From NCBI GenBank assembly GCA_964500805.1, contig CAZCQH010000016.1, forward strand, positions 1 through 64,000: 64,000 nucleotides of DNA, given 5' to 3'. The position numbers and the translations under genes are program-made. Shown here in pieces: positions 25,789-35,239 of this stretch. The notes under the pieces are model-generated. The model saw only the letters and a program-made list of their open reading frames with translations. It was not told the origin of the DNA and did not search any database. The stretch is from Ga0077555 sp964500805 (GTDB lineage Bacteria > Pseudomonadota > Alphaproteobacteria > Rhizobiales > Hyphomicrobiaceae). Each line of letters starts with the position of its first letter. Within the stretch, counting starts at the first letter, position 1.

Positions 25789-27024
25789 TCACTCGCTGCG
25801 CAATGCATCGATGGGGTTCAAGTCGGCAGCGCGGCGGGCGGGAAAGAAGCCGAAGAAGATGCCCGTCGCCGCAGCGGCCACCATGGCCAGCGCAATCGCC
25901 TCTTTGGAAATTAGGACGGGCCACTGGGCGGTGTAAGCGACGCCGACAGCCACCAGGATGCCAATCGCCACTCCGATCAGGCCCCCGAGCAGGCACAAAG
26001 TCACCGCCTCGACCAGGAACTGTAGAAGGATATCGCGACGGCGCCCGCCGACCGCCATGCGCAGCCCGATCTCGCGGGTGCGCTCGGTCACCGAGACGAG
26101 CATGATGTTCATGATCCCGATGCCCCCGACGATAAGCGAAATCGCCGACGTGGCGCCCAGCAGCCAACTCATCGTCGACAGGGCAGCGGTACGTGCTCGC
26201 ATGAATTCCGCGAGATTGCGCACATTGAAGTCGTCCTCGGCGCCAGCCTGTGTCCGTCGGCGCTGGCGCATGAGGGCCTCGATGTCGGTTTGCGCCTCGG
26301 TAAGGTCGACGCCGTCCTCGAACTTCACGTGCAGCCGGCCCACGCTGTCATTGACCACTTGGCTGCGCCCGACGATGCGGCCGCGGGCGGCAAACAGCGG
26401 CAGGAACACGACATCGTCCTGATCGGTGCCGAAGCTCGACTGGCCCTTCGACTCAAGAACGCCGACGACTGTAAATGGCACGTTCTTCACGCGGATGACC
26501 TCGCCCAGCGGGTTGGCGCCGTCGGGGAACAGCTTCGAGACGACGGTCGTCCCCAGAATCGCAAGGCGCGCACCGGAGCGCACCTCATCGCGGGTGAACT
26601 CACGTCCGTCAGCCACCTGCCAATCGCGCACGACGAAGTACTGGTCATGGACACCGTTGACGCTCGAAGTCCAATTCGCGTTGCCGCGCACGAGCGGAGC
26701 GGAGCCCGAAAGCAGTCCCGAGATCGCCGTAACACCTGGCACCTTTTCCCGGATCGCCGTCAGGTCGGCCTCGGACAGCGGAAGAGTCGTACCCGCACCA
26801 CCCGCCCGGCCCCCTATGCGCGAGGATCCCGGAGCGACGACCAGCATCTGACTGCCCAATGCGGCGATCTGGCGATCGACCTCGCTCCGCGCGCCGGTGC
26901 CGACAGCCACCATCACGATCACCGATCCGACACCGATGATGATGCCGAGCGTCGTCAGGATCGAGCGCAAAAGATTGGTTCGCAGCGCCGAAATCGCAAT
27001 GAGCAGGCTGTCGAAAAGGCTCAT
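25789..27024 (-). CDS. MacB-like ABC transporter permease
   Basis: Type VII ABC permease of 411 residues without the fused ATPase. One transmembrane helix at the N-terminus (ILTTLGIIIGVGSVIVMVAVG), a large periplasmic MacB core domain (residues 45-270, with the Sabre-type repeats), then three helices and the FtsX domain (LIVGGIGIMNIMLVSVTERTREIGLR). It overlaps the ATPase gene by four bases (ATGA). Forms a tripartite efflux pump with the two upstream genes; no outer-membrane TolC gene is in the window. Confidence 0.9.
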   Translation of the reverse strand: MSLFDSLLIAISALRTNLLRSILTTLGIIIGVGSVIVMVAVGTGARSEVDRQIAALGSQMLVVAPGSSRIGGRAGGAGTTLPLSEADLTAIREKVPGVTAISGLLSGSAPLVRGNANWTSSVNGVHDQYFVVRDWQVADGREFTRDEVRSGARLAILGTTVVSKLFPDGANPLGEVIRVKNVPFTVVGVLESKGQSSFGTDQDDVVFLPLFAARGRIVGRSQVVNDSVGRLHVKFEDGVDLTEAQTDIEALMRQRRRTQAGAEDDFNVRNLAEFMRARTAALSTMSWLLGATSAISLIVGGIGIMNIMLVSVTERTREIGLRMAVGGRRRDILLQFLVEAVTLCLLGGLIGVAIGILVAVGVAYTAQWPVLISKEAIALAMVAAAATGIFFGFFPARRAADLNPIDALRSE

Positions 27025-27815
27025 TCGGCAGCACTCCGCATGGACTCAGGCGGCGCTGGCGGCGGACCACCAGCCTGCGGTTTGTCCTCGATGATGTGGC
27101 CATCGCGGAAAAGGATGCGGCGCTTGGCGTAGGCGGCAACATCCGGCTCATGGGTCACGACGATGACCGTGATCCCCTGATCGTTGAGCTCGCAGAAGAG
27201 CTTCAGGATCTCTTCGCTCGTTTTGGTGTCGAGCGCGCCGGTCGGCTCATCAGCGAGCAATATCTTCGGGTCGTTGACCAGCGCGCGGGCGATGGCGACA
27301 CGCTGCTGTTGGCCACCGGACAGCTGCCGCGGGTGGTGATCCATACGGTTGCCGAGCCCAACCTGCTGCAGACGCTTGATTGCCCTCGCTTCGGTGTCTT
27401 CGGGCCGCGGTACCGCATAGACGAGCGGCAGCATGACCTGCTTCAAGGCCGTGGTTCGCGGCAGCAGATTGAACTGCTGGAACACGAAGCCGATCGTACG
27501 ATTGCGCAGGTTTGCCAGTTCGTCGGAAGTGAGCTTGGCGATGTCGCGCCCGTCGATCTCCAGCTTGCCAGATGTCGGCACGTCGAGTGCGCCGATGAGG
27601 TTCATCATGGTAGATTTGCCGGAGCCGGAGGGTCCCATGATCGCAACGAATTCGCCCGAGCGTATCTCGAGCGAGACGCCGCCGAGGGCGGCCACCGTCT
27701 GGTCGCCCATATGGTAGATCTTGGTGACATCTGTCGCGCGCAGCAGCGGCTGACCTCCGCCCGCCGATGCGCGGTTGGCTGGCGCCGCTGTCGAGGCTGG
27801 CCGTGTGTCGCTCAC
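27021..27815 (-). CDS. MacB-like ABC transporter ATP-binding protein
   Basis: ATPase of the LolD/MacB class, 264 residues. Walker A GPSGSGKSTMMN, Q-loop FVFQQFNLL, signature LSGGQQQRVAIARALV, Walker B ILLADEPTGALD, H-loop VTHEPDVA. The GTG start at 27815 overlaps the adaptor stop by four bases (GTGA). The C-terminus is extended by a Pro-rich tail (AGGPPPAPPESM). The start choice excludes 60 upstream codons that lie in the adaptor gene. Confidence 0.92.
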   Translation of the reverse strand: MSDTRPASTAAPANRASAGGGQPLLRATDVTKIYHMGDQTVAALGGVSLEIRSGEFVAIMGPSGSGKSTMMNLIGALDVPTSGKLEIDGRDIAKLTSDELANLRNRTIGFVFQQFNLLPRTTALKQVMLPLVYAVPRPEDTEARAIKRLQQVGLGNRMDHHPRQLSGGQQQRVAIARALVNDPKILLADEPTGALDTKTSEEILKLFCELNDQGITVIVVTHEPDVAAYAKRRILFRDGHIIEDKPQAGGPPPAPPESMRSAAE

Positions 27816-29386
27816 TTCTTCGCCTCGCGCTGACGAACGATGATACGATCCTCCGGCTTCAGCTGGGTGCCCAGCACCTCGGCGAACTGATCGTCGGCAA
27901 TGCCGATGCGAACCTGACGGGAAGCCGGCTGGTTGGATGCATCCAGAAGCCAAATGCTGGCTGTCCGAGCCGACTCGCGCCCTCGCTTCCATGATTCGAA
28001 GCGGGCACGCTGATCCGGCGTGACCACAGCGGCGACAGCTTCGTTGACGCGCGCGATCATGCGGGCCCGGACCTGGGCCATATCGCGCTGCTGTCCGTCA
28101 CCACCTTCGCCACCCTCGGCTTGAGGCCGGCCGCCCGGCCCACCGGGCCCGCCAGATCCACTCGCTCCGCCGCTGCCGCGGCCACCCTGGCCGCGCGCCT
28201 GCGCCAGCGCCTCCCGAACCTTGGTGACCTGCTCGTCCGTCAGGCCTACTTCGCTCTTGAGCTGCTCTGTGAGCTCGGCCATGCGGCGCTCGCGCTCTTC
28301 AGGCGAACCGCGCTGACCGCCTCCGCCACCCTGCCCCGGTTGTGCCGCGGGCGTGCTGCTGGCGGCGGCAGCGCCGCGCGGCTTGAACCGCAACGCATCG
28401 ACCGGGATCCGGGTGACGCCATCGCGCGTGGCGGACTCGATCTGGACGTTGGCAGTCATGCCGGGAAAGAGCTGCCGGTCGTCGTTGTCGGCCTCAATGA
28501 TCACGGTGTAGGTGACAACGTTCTGCAACTCGGTGGCGGCGAGGCGGACCTGCGTGACCTTGCCACGGAATTTCCGCTCCGGGTAAGCGTCGACAGTGAA
28601 CTCGACCTTGTTGCCTTCCGCAATGGCGCCGACGTCAGCTTCGTTGACTTGCGCTTCAATGCGGATGCGGCGCAGGTCCTGAGCGATCTTGAACAGCTCC
28701 GGTGCCTGAAGGCTCGCAGCCACCGTCTGGCCGACATCGACCGTGCGTGAGATCACCGTACCGTTGATGGGCGAGCGAATGCGGGTGCGTTCAAGGTCGA
28801 TCTCTGCCTGCTGCAGCTGGGCACCGCGCTGCTCGATCTGCGCCTTTGCGCTTTCAATCTGTGCCTTGGCCACGGCGATCTCGGCCCTCGCCACTTCCAT
28901 GTCTCTCTGCGCCGTGTCGACCGTGACTGTCGCAGCAATGCCTTTGCTCGCGAGAGCCTGCTGGCGGCCGGCGACGCGATCGGCGTTCCTGAGGACCGCC
29001 TCTGATTTCAGCAGCGTCGCTTCTTGATTGGTCAGCTGGGCCTTGGCCATGGCCAGATCCGCCTTGGCCTGAGCGACCTTGGCCGTAAACGTCTTGTCAT
29101 CGAGCGTAGCGAGGACATCGTTCTCCTTGACCTCGCTGTTGAAGTCGACCTCCAGCTTTTGAATTTGACCTGAGAGCTGCGAGCCGACACTCACCGTCAC
29201 CAGAGCGCGCACCGGTCCCGACGTCGAGACCAATTTCCGGATCGCGCCTTTAGTGATTTGAACGGTTTCAAAGGTCACGGCAGGGTTGCGCGTGCCTGCC
29301 GGTCCGTAGATCCAGGACAGGCCCGCGGCCGCCGCCATCAGCGGCACGCCCAGAGTAAAAAGGTACTTGCTGAAGGACCTGTTCAT
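27812..29386 (-). CDS. MacA-like membrane-fusion protein with a Spy/CpxP-like insert
   Basis: Periplasmic adaptor of a tripartite efflux pump. N-terminal anchor (residues 7-26), barrel-sandwich half (SVGSQLSGQIQKLEV), long Ala/Gln/Lys helical hairpin (about 100-195), second half (IRSPINGTVISRTVDVGQTV), and beta-barrel (FPGMTANVQIES). Between the barrel and the C-terminal segment, at about residues 340-480, lies an unusual insert: Gly/Pro-rich linkers around two helices carrying LTDEQ and VTPDQ, the LTxxQ signature of CpxP/Spy chaperone-like proteins. The 524-residue length is about 130 more than normal MacA. First gene of the operon. Confidence 0.88.
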   Translation of the reverse strand: MNRSFSKYLFTLGVPLMAAAAGLSWIYGPAGTRNPAVTFETVQITKGAIRKLVSTSGPVRALVTVSVGSQLSGQIQKLEVDFNSEVKENDVLATLDDKTFTAKVAQAKADLAMAKAQLTNQEATLLKSEAVLRNADRVAGRQQALASKGIAATVTVDTAQRDMEVARAEIAVAKAQIESAKAQIEQRGAQLQQAEIDLERTRIRSPINGTVISRTVDVGQTVAASLQAPELFKIAQDLRRIRIEAQVNEADVGAIAEGNKVEFTVDAYPERKFRGKVTQVRLAATELQNVVTYTVIIEADNDDRQLFPGMTANVQIESATRDGVTRIPVDALRFKPRGAAAASSTPAAQPGQGGGGGQRGSPEERERRMAELTEQLKSEVGLTDEQVTKVREALAQARGQGGRGSGGASGSGGPGGPGGRPQAEGGEGGDGQQRDMAQVRARMIARVNEAVAAVVTPDQRARFESWKRGRESARTASIWLLDASNQPASRQVRIGIADDQFAEVLGTQLKPEDRIIVRQREAKK

Positions 29387-29588
29387 TGGATGCGCTGTCC
29401 TTTCGACAGATGCGTCCCGTTTTCAACGATCAGCCTGCCCATTTCCGTCGGAAATTATAGCGATTTATCGGCCATTTCGCAGAGCTCGGCCGATGAATAC
29501 CAGATGAATAAGGCATTCAGTTTGAGTTCAAAACGTGGGCGATACCGTCATCGCATCCTGACGAACGATCTTCCCCGGCGTGATCCCC

Positions 29589-29619
29589 CAGGGCCCTGCT
29601 GTCAGGCTGCAGGGCCCTG
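29589..29619. repeat. Paired 10-bp palindromes
   Basis: CAGGGCCCTG occurs twice, at 29589-29598 and 29610-29619, separated by 11 bases. Each copy is itself a palindrome and the two can pair with each other. It lies just after the transporter stop codon on the minus strand, without a T-tract on that strand. Confidence 0.7.
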
Positions 29620-29639
29620 ACTCTTTATGGATTCGCGTG

Positions 29640-31163
29640 TCATACCGTGCGCCGCCCTGGTTTGACCATCATGCAAAGTGGGATAGCGAGTGCCGAGAGC
29701 ACCGTATAGAGCAAGAACGCATTGGTGAATCCGATCATCGTCGCTTGGCGGGCAATCTCCTTCGAGAGGCGTGCAATTCCTGGAATTGTCTCGACTGTCC
29801 AGGCGCCTGTCGCCCATGGCAATTGCCAGACCTTGTTGTAGGCTGAGACGAGCTCCGTCATGCGGCTGTAATTGGCGCTGGTGGTTCGGATGATCTCAGC
29901 AACAGCAATGGAGATGAATAGGCTGGAACCAAGGTTCCTGAGCAGGTGAAAAACGGATGAGCCTTCCGGCCGATACTGCACGGGCAAAGTGGCGAAGGTG
30001 GCAACCGTGAGGGGAACCCAGAGTATCCCAACCGAAAATCCCTGCATGAGGCTGTTGAAAGCAAGCGTTGCCGGATCGACGTCGAGATTGATGCTGGTGA
30101 GCCAAACGCCCGACACGGTCTGCACTGTGGCACCGAGAACGAGATTGAACCTGGGGTCGACCCGCTGCAGCCACATTGCAGCAAAAAATCCAAGGCCATT
30201 CCCGACACCACGCCATCCGACAAAGGTGCCGATCGCGGAATCCGGATATCCGGCGTGTTGCTGAAGCAGCGGCGGCAACAACACGACTGGCGCGAAATTC
30301 AACATCCCATAGAGGGTGACGATGATGCAGCCGATCGCGTAGTTGCGGTCCTTGAACAGGCGCAAGTTGAGATAGGTTTTTTCCGATGTGAAACTGTGCG
30401 TGAGGAAGATGTAGAACGCAATCGCGGCAACCGCGGTCGAAATCCAGATTTCGTAGGAATCGTACCAGTCCAGCCGCTGACCGCGAGAGAGCACCAGCTG
30501 TACCCCGGCGATGGCTGCCGAGAGTGATAGAAACCCGATCCAGTCGAGAGGCGCCTTACGGTCCTCCGGCTCGTCCGGCGGCAGGAAGAAGCGGAACAGC
30601 ACGAACGCGAGAATGCTGACCGGCAGCACCATATAGAAGCCCCACTGCCAGCCGAGCGCCTCACCGATGTAGCCGCCGAACATCGGACCGAGCACTGGTC
30701 CGACAATGTTCGACATGCCGTAAAGCGACAGCACGAAGCCATGGCGATTTCGCGGGTAGCTATCGAGCAGGAGCGTCTGCGAGAGCGGGATCAGCGGCGC
30801 ACCAAGTCCGCCTTGAAGCACGCGCCAGAAAACCAATGACTCCAGCGACTGCGAGGCGCCGCACATGAACGTAGAGATAGTGAAGCCCAACAAGCACCAC
30901 ATCATCGTCGCGCGCCGTCCCCAGCGCGAGACGAGCCAGCCGGTCATCGGCGTAGCGACGGCCGTGGCGAGGATATTGAACGTCATCACCCAGGAAATTT
31001 CATCTTGGGTGGCCGAAAGTCCGCCCTGCATCTGCGGCAGCAAAGTTGTCGCCACGAGAATGGTCGCCGTATAGCAGGTCGATGCCAAAATCACGGAGAC
31101 CAGCACCACGAAACGGCCGAAGCTCGTCAAATCATAGACGGCCTTGTCGTAATCGCTGCTCAA
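29640..31163 (-). CDS. DHA2-family MFS multidrug transporter
   Basis: Proton-driven drug efflux protein of the 14-helix EmrB/DHA2 type. Conserved segments: DEISWVMTFNILATAVATPMTGWLVSRWGRR (helix 2 and motif A), FWRVLQGGLGAPLIPLSQ (motif B/C area) and GPVLGPMFGGYI (motif C). No ATG fits the N-terminus. TTG 31163 opens LSSDYDKAVYDLTSFGRF and has AGGA nine bases upstream, giving 507 residues, a family length; a GTG at 31319 would add 52 unlikely residues. No EmrA adaptor adjoins it, though the macAB-like operon lies next door. Confidence 0.85.
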   Translation of the reverse strand: MSSDYDKAVYDLTSFGRFVVLVSVILASTCYTATILVATTLLPQMQGGLSATQDEISWVMTFNILATAVATPMTGWLVSRWGRRATMMWCLLGFTISTFMCGASQSLESLVFWRVLQGGLGAPLIPLSQTLLLDSYPRNRHGFVLSLYGMSNIVGPVLGPMFGGYIGEALGWQWGFYMVLPVSILAFVLFRFFLPPDEPEDRKAPLDWIGFLSLSAAIAGVQLVLSRGQRLDWYDSYEIWISTAVAAIAFYIFLTHSFTSEKTYLNLRLFKDRNYAIGCIIVTLYGMLNFAPVVLLPPLLQQHAGYPDSAIGTFVGWRGVGNGLGFFAAMWLQRVDPRFNLVLGATVQTVSGVWLTSINLDVDPATLAFNSLMQGFSVGILWVPLTVATFATLPVQYRPEGSSVFHLLRNLGSSLFISIAVAEIIRTTSANYSRMTELVSAYNKVWQLPWATGAWTVETIPGIARLSKEIARQATMIGFTNAFLLYTVLSALAIPLCMMVKPGRRTV

Positions 31164-31404
31164 TTGAAATGGTCCTGGTGGCAGCCAATGGCCCGCATGC
31201 CGCGCTGGTCCCTTGTATCCGGCGCTTGAAAACCAAATGCGGAATTCCGCCTGCAGCGCAGCCGCAACCAGAGTTCGTTTTTTGATGCGAATGAGCGTCG
31301 GTGCGTCGCGCGGCGGCACTTATGCCACGATTTGCGCCGAACGCATGAGTGATGGCGCCGCATGTCAGGGCCGCGCCCCGCGACGATCTCGATCGATCTG
31401 GCGC

Positions 31405-31812
31405 TCAGCCCAGAAGGTCTCGGAGCATGGGAAGCAACGGCAAATCGGCGGGTGGCATCGGGTAGTCGCCGAGCCGGCTCGCGCGCACCCATTTGATGAC
31501 CTGTCCTTCACGCGGCGTAATCTCACCTTCCCAATTCCGGCACAGGTACAGTGGCATCAGCAGGTGGAACCGCTCGTAGGCGTAGCTGGCGAACGTGAAG
31601 GGCGCGAGGCAGGTATCGCAAACATCGATCGAAAGCTCCTCCTCCAATTCACGCACAAGCGCACGCTCGGGTGTCTCGCCGGCTGCCACCTTGCCGCCCG
31701 GGAACTCCCAGAGCCCAGCCATCAATTTGCCGGCTGGACGCTGGGCAATCAGAACGCGGTTGTCGCGGTCCACCAGCGCCGCAGCGACGACCAGCAATAA
31801 CGGCTTTGTCAT
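31405..31812 (-). CDS. mutT: MutT-type (d)NTP pyrophosphatase
   Basis: Nudix hydrolase of 135 residues. The Nudix box is intact: GGKVAAGETPERALVRELEEEL (GX5EX7REUXEEXGU form with Leu at the end, typical of MutT). The preceding RPAGKLMAGLWEFPGGK matches 8-oxo-dGTP diphosphatases that sanitise the nucleotide pool. ATG 31812 chosen by similarity; a start six codons upstream is possible. Confidence 0.88.
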   Translation of the reverse strand: MTKPLLLVVAAALVDRDNRVLIAQRPAGKLMAGLWEFPGGKVAAGETPERALVRELEEELSIDVCDTCLAPFTFASYAYERFHLLMPLYLCRNWEGEITPREGQVIKWVRASRLGDYPMPPADLPLLPMLRDLLG

Positions 31813-31911
31813 GATTAGGTGTCCAAACATGGAGTGTGGTGGTCAGGTCGCGCTGCTCGCACGTTGAGCCCGCGATCGTCGCACGTCATCGCAAGGTAGG
31901 ATGCGGCCAGA

Positions 31912-33138
31912 TCAGCCGCCAGAGGCACGGCGATCTTCAGCCGGACGGCCGCGCTTGTCGAACCCATCTTGAATATCGTTGGTCCAGTTCACAGCCGGGC
32001 TGGGATCACGACTGCTAACGGCGGCAGAGCTGGCCGATCCCAGGCTCGAGCGATCGACTCGGGTCCCCTGTTGCCTCTGGCTCGGCTTGCGGCGACTTTG
32101 CCGCGCCTCGCTGTCGTCGGTCGGGATTGTGGGCAGATCCAGCGAGCTGTGCTTGATTGCTGCGCCGGTATCGCCTCGCGCCGCAATTGCTGGCGCGCAG
32201 GAGCCGCCGTTCTTAGGCAGCTGCACGAGACCGGACGACACCCCGATCTCGCCGGGCTCTCCGTCCGTCACGTTATAGCGCTCGCCGCAGAGTCCGACGC
32301 GGGGCGGAATACGTGTGCGCTCGAATGAGTCGTAGCCGGACTTCAGCTCCTGCCAAAACGACAGCCACGTGTGGTCCTTGAAGATCGCCATGGCCTCGGC
32401 AGTCATACGGAACGGGAAAATATGCACGTGAAACCGCTGCTGGCCACCCTTGATGGCAGCGCTCGCCAGCTCATAAATCTCGTCCTGCACCTGCTCGGTC
32501 ATAGCGTAGCAGCCGACAGACGAGCAACCGCCATGCACCAGGATGAATGATCCGGTCCGCTTGGCGTGCTGATCGTGAGCATTCGGGAAGCCGAGATTGA
32601 ACGCCTTCTGCCAGCGGCCAACGAGCCGCATCTGTCGATAGGTGACGCTGTAAAACCCTTCCGGGCTTTGCTTGTCCCCTTCCTTGAGCTTTGGACCGAG
32701 TGTCCCTGTCCAGTGGCAGATTGGGTATATATCGAGCAACTCGAAGCGCTCGCCCTTCTGCATCCAGACTTCGAGCTCAGAGCTCGCCTTGAAAATACGA
32801 ATGAAGATCGGCCTACCTTTGGCGAGCCCCTTTCCAGCAAGACGCTGCTCTAGGCTTTTCAGGTCTGGTGTCTTGGGAAGCGGCATCTCGCCCCGTTGAT
32901 AGGCCCGCTGCCGCTCGACCCGGTCGGGCGCGAAATCCCTGAGCTCCACGTCGAGGGCATGCGCCGGCATCGCAAAGACAAAGATCGCCCAAACGAACAA
33001 ACCGGCAGCGCTTATGCGCAATGCCGCGATTGCTCGCAGTGACAGCCGCTCGACCAACGCATCCCCCCCAAAAACCGATGTGCTCGCAGACCGAATCGCG
33101 GCCTTAGCCGAGTCGTCTGCTGGCAGTCTACTCCGCAC
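31912..33138 (-). CDS. YafK-type L,D-transpeptidase/amidase family protein
   Basis: Periplasmic peptidoglycan enzyme with a YkuD domain. A hydrophobic leader (about residues 37-60, ending PAHA) precedes the domain. The catalytic motif is HGGCSSVGCYAMTE with the nucleophile Cys, together with YPICHWTGTLGPKLKEGDKQSPEGFY. The C-terminal 100 residues are Ser/Arg/Pro-rich and probably disordered. The start is uncertain: GTG 33138 is given, but TTG 33057, next to a G-run, is plausible. It is downstream of a close paralogue, with the two genes 75 bp apart. Confidence 0.85.
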   Translation of the reverse strand: MRSRLPADDSAKAAIRSASTSVFGGDALVERLSLRAIAALRISAAGLFVWAIFVFAMPAHALDVELRDFAPDRVERQRAYQRGEMPLPKTPDLKSLEQRLAGKGLAKGRPIFIRIFKASSELEVWMQKGERFELLDIYPICHWTGTLGPKLKEGDKQSPEGFYSVTYRQMRLVGRWQKAFNLGFPNAHDQHAKRTGSFILVHGGCSSVGCYAMTEQVQDEIYELASAAIKGGQQRFHVHIFPFRMTAEAMAIFKDHTWLSFWQELKSGYDSFERTRIPPRVGLCGERYNVTDGEPGEIGVSSGLVQLPKNGGSCAPAIAARGDTGAAIKHSSLDLPTIPTDDSEARQSRRKPSQRQQGTRVDRSSLGSASSAAVSSRDPSPAVNWTNDIQDGFDKRGRPAEDRRASGG

Positions 33139-33213
33139 GCTGCTCGAGAGTCCTATCGATAGTAATTCGCGCGTTCAAGGCGGTGACACCCCGGCGCCAC
33201 ACGGCCAGCGAAA

Positions 33214-34149
33214 TCACTTGCTTGTAAAACCGAACATCGAAGAGCTCTTCGGCGTGCTGAACAGTCCAAAGCCGGTGCTCGAGGCGTTGCTTTCCGATGC
33301 GATGACGCGAAGTTTTTGGCCGGGAGCAACAATGCGTGTCTCGGCAACCTTCTCGTTCGTCTTCGGCACAAAGGCCTCGATAGCAGGACGTTCGAACGCC
33401 GGGCAGCGTCCTTCCGGATCAATGCGCGATACCTGCTGAATGGGCCTTACATTGACGTGATATTTCTTCTCGCAGATCGCTATTTGCGGGACTTGGCGCG
33501 TGGTCTCGAAATGATCGTATCCTGGCTTCAAGGATACCCAGAACGGGTACCACTTACTGGTCTTGTGCCGCGTCAGGTTCTCGTCCGTCATCCGGAAGGG
33601 GAACGCGTGAACCTGAAACGCTTCCTGGTCGCCGGTGAACTGGTCGCGCGCGAGCGCGTAGATCTCCTCGATCAGCGCGTCGGTCATGGCATAGCAGCCC
33701 GCCGAGCGGCACTTGCCGTGCACCATCAAAGCGCTTCCGGTGCGGCCATGGGCACGATCGAAGTTATTCGGAAAACCCAGGTTGAACGCGAGATGAAAGC
33801 TCGAGTTCGGGTTCATCTGGTTCTTGTGAACCGTGTAGAAGCCTTCAGGCGCTTGCTTATCGCCCTGCTGCAGCTTTGGCCCGAGTTCGCCCGACCACGT
33901 GCAGATCGGATAGGTCTTGAAGTGATGGTAGTGACCGTCGTCGCGCAGCTTCCAGAGCTCAAGCTCCGACTCTTCCTTGAAAATGCGCACGAAAATAGGC
34001 GCCTCGACCTTCATGCCCTTCTTGCCAAGCAGCATCATGGCATCCTTCGACAAAGGACGCATCGCAGGCGAGATTTCTGGAGCGCTGCACGCTGCCAAAA
34101 CGCTCATCGCCGCCAAAGCGGAGCTGATGATCGCAAATCGCTTCGTCAT
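33214..34149 (-). CDS. YafK-type L,D-transpeptidase family lipoprotein
   Basis: Paralogue of the next gene. MTKRFAIISSALAAMSVLAAC is a lipoprotein signal with lipobox LAAC, so it should be lipidated and membrane-anchored. Catalytic segment HGKCRSAGCYAMTD and the conserved YPICTWSGELGPKLQQGDKQAPEGFYTV match YafK/DpaA-like proteins, which cleave or form meso-DAP links between lipoprotein or peptidoglycan chains. ATG 34149 is chosen because it starts the signal peptide directly. Product 311 residues. Confidence 0.87.
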   Translation of the reverse strand: MTKRFAIISSALAAMSVLAACSAPEISPAMRPLSKDAMMLLGKKGMKVEAPIFVRIFKEESELELWKLRDDGHYHHFKTYPICTWSGELGPKLQQGDKQAPEGFYTVHKNQMNPNSSFHLAFNLGFPNNFDRAHGRTGSALMVHGKCRSAGCYAMTDALIEEIYALARDQFTGDQEAFQVHAFPFRMTDENLTRHKTSKWYPFWVSLKPGYDHFETTRQVPQIAICEKKYHVNVRPIQQVSRIDPEGRCPAFERPAIEAFVPKTNEKVAETRIVAPGQKLRVIASESNASSTGFGLFSTPKSSSMFGFTSK

Positions 34150-34455
34150 GGTCCCCGGGTCGCAACACGCTACAATGCCCAGCAGCGGTCGCGACATTCG
34201 ATTCGTTGAAGTTAAATTTCCGTTAAGCTCATGAGGCAGTATTGCCGGTCACCTCGTCAAGCTCAACAGGGCGACTGTTCCCTGCCAGGACGGCATGGCA
34301 AGGGCCGGATTGCGGCAAAAGTGTGCGCTCCTCTGTTCAACAGGCTGGTTCGGCGGGCATCACCGCAGCTTCTGCTCGGTCTCAGAAATCTGTGGCGCGC
34401 TGGCAACTTGGCGCAAAAAAAAGTGCCTCACGCCCAGCGGGCCGTATCGACACGA
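34150..34455. other. Intergenic region upstream of the lipoprotein gene
   Basis: 306 bp between the L,D-transpeptidase start and the decayed NIPSNAP gene. Likely contains the promoter of the tandem transpeptidase genes on the minus strand. No gene, repeat or terminator was recognised. Confidence 0.5.
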
Positions 34456-35061
34456 TCATCGGCGGTGAGCAGCGTTCGTGTAGACGAGGGTGTCGGTGCA
34501 CAGGTCGTAGCGACGGCTAAGTTTGCGCCGCACTTCCGCTTCCACCTCGTTGGCCAGGAGCTTCGAGCGCTCCCACATGGCGAGGTCGGGACGGCGGGTC
34601 ATCAGGAGTGTCCGAATCGACTGCCTGTCGTCCTGCACGATCCGCCAGAGTCCGATGATCTGGGAATCGTAGGACGCCTCAAAATCTGGCCAGGCGCCCC
34701 AGCAGAGCTCCAGGAACAGTGTCGTGGCGGGGTTTCGAACCAACGGTAGGCGTAGTTGCCCTGCCGGGTTGGCGGCGCCGGCGTCGTTGGTCGCACGGAA
34801 GGGATCATGAGGTCAGCAGTTTGGCTCTTGATGGCTTTCGAGCTGGCCAAAGCGGGCCGTAATGCTGAGCGCCATCGCCACATCTGCCACGGCAGTGATC
34901 ACCGTGATCTCGTCTCGTGGCCGGCCGATCTGGGGGCGCCGGATACCGTAGAGATTCTCGCCCAAACCTTCGATCTCCTGCCGCGCGCGCCCGGCCACCT
35001 CATCTGCGACAGACCTCCAGGTTAGCAGATGGCACTTCAGGCGGTGGTGTTGGTAGAGCAT
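34456..35061 (-). pseudogene. Decayed NIPSNAP-family gene
   Basis: A good start (ATG 35061 after GGAAAGAG) opens MLYQHHRLKCHLLTW, a NIPSNAP-like N-terminus, but its frame ends at 34813. The middle part continues in another frame (IPSVRPTTPAPPTRQGNYAYRWFET), and the C-terminal part returns to the first frame (YDSQIIGLWRIVQDDRQSIRT, MTRRPDLAMWERSKLLANE). Two compensating frameshifts thus split a protein of about 200 residues. The family assignment is by overall pattern of dimeric alpha/beta-barrel proteins and is moderate. Confidence 0.5.
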
Positions 35062-35239
35062 CGCTCTTTCCGTCGGTCGGCGTAGGTCAGGGAAAGTATG
35101 AGCCAAGGCGACGCTTCGGTCATCCGACTTTCGATCTGGATGTGGCCGAAGTCATGGCAGCAAGCTTTTCCGGCAGCCTGGCGGCCGGCCTGCTGTTCGC
35201 CCCTCCACATGCGCAAACCGGCATGCCATAACGTGAGCC

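Noticed and set aside
29589..29619. Paired palindromes as a terminator for the MFS gene
   Set aside because: Strong hairpin, but no T-tract on the minus strand, so it is reported only as a repeat.
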